Below are positions 14,965 to 15,129 of a stretch of DNA of 15,129 nucleotides, in pieces; positions within the stretch are counted from its first letter, which is position 1, and each line of letters starts with the position of its first letter. Source of the stretch: DATKMP01 sp035541775. Lineage in GTDB: Bacteria > Bacteroidota > Ignavibacteria > UBA10030. The position numbers and the translations under genes were made by a program. A model generated the notes under the pieces. It made no database searches and was not told where the DNA came from. It saw nothing but the letters and a program-made list of their open reading frames with translations. The stretch spans positions 1 to 15,129 of the forward strand of contig DATKMP010000027.1 of the NCBI GenBank assembly GCA_035541775.1, read 5' to 3'.

Positions 14965-15129
14965 TTGACACACAAATCTCATATTTCCCGCATATTCTTC
15001 GCGTTTTTCATATCTTTCGCAACTATTTTTTCAACTCAACTCCATTCTCAGCCGACTGTATTCGCGAACGGTCAGCCAACAATGGACGGCTTGGATGCCG
15101 GAGCATATCTTGCTTCCAATACTCGAACG
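14965..15129 (+). CDS. 5' end of a secreted protein gene, continues off the right edge
   Basis: Fifty-five codons are visible and remain open to the edge. From the TTG at 14965 the product begins MTHKSHISRIFFAFFISFAT, then IFSTQLHSQ, a good signal peptide with a cleavage site near residue 29. The mature start (PTVFANGQPTMDGLDAGAYL) is not one I recognise. No ATG occurs in this frame between 14824 and 15082. The 14824 ATG would put 47 odd residues in front of the signal peptide and lies upstream of the promoter, while the 15082 ATG would drop the signal. TTG is therefore the best compromise, without a Shine-Dalgarno. The true start could differ, and the function is unknown. Confidence 0.5.
   Translation, partial: MTHKSHISRIFFAFFISFATIFSTQLHSQPTVFANGQPTMDGLDAGAYLASNTRT

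Noticed and set aside
14824..15129. A 102-codon frame starting at ATG 14824 and running to the right edge
   Set aside because: Its first 47 residues are not protein-like, cross a hairpin and a likely promoter, and precede a normal signal peptide; a start near 14965 is more sensible.

Overview
The window looks like chromosomal DNA from a member of the Fibrobacterota-Chlorobiota-Bacteroidota (FCB) superphylum, perhaps an Ignavibacteria- or Kapabacteria-like lineage. This is inferred, not proven. Supporting signs are an AT-leaning composition, secreted S9 peptidases and PKD-repeat surface proteins next to housekeeping genes, weak Shine-Dalgarno sequences at several starts, and a Bacteroidota-style promoter (TTG, 20 nt, TATATTTG) near the right end. 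No tRNA, rRNA, CRISPR array, integrase or transposase was seen. Only one gene remnant was found, and none of the genes shows an internal frameshift.

Layout, left to right. (1) 1-1828, minus: 5' part of a secreted S9 prolyl-oligopeptidase-family peptidase, cut by the left edge. (2) 1971-5285, minus: a compact proB-proA-esterase cluster; proB and proA overlap by one base and the secreted alpha/beta-hydrolase follows proA by 10 nt. ProB and ProA carry out the first two steps from glutamate to proline. (3) 5401-6914, minus: a PLP-dependent tryptophanase/tyrosine phenol-lyase family enzyme ending in a clear intrinsic terminator. (4) 6915-7259: a 345-nt divergent control region with no firm gene. 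It holds a very good minus-strand sigma70-type promoter (TTGACA, 17 nt, TATTAT), a perfect TATAAT on the plus strand in the same place, a 19-bp palindrome in the lyase leader, a possible 20-codon plus-strand leader ORF, and a hairpin plus T-run before prfC. (5) 7260-8888, plus: prfC, release factor 3, converging 4 nt from a small two-helix membrane protein gene (8893-9093, minus). (6) 9114-9191: a 13-codon remnant matching the extreme C-terminus of the neighbouring PKD protein, then a nested perfect palindrome. (7) 9198-12041, minus: a 947-residue secreted PKD-repeat protein. (8) 12173-14734, minus: an alpha-glucan phosphorylase with the DUF3417 N-terminal domain. (9) 14827-15129: two hairpins around a promoter, then the 5' end of a plus-strand gene for a secreted protein that runs off the right edge.

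Most genes are conserved metabolism or translation functions. The parts deserving attention are the substituted active site of the lyase, the shared promoter region between the lyase and prfC, the paralog remnant and nested palindrome at 9114-9191, and terminator-like hairpins in the leaders of both plus-strand genes. I found no convincing wholly new multi-gene system.
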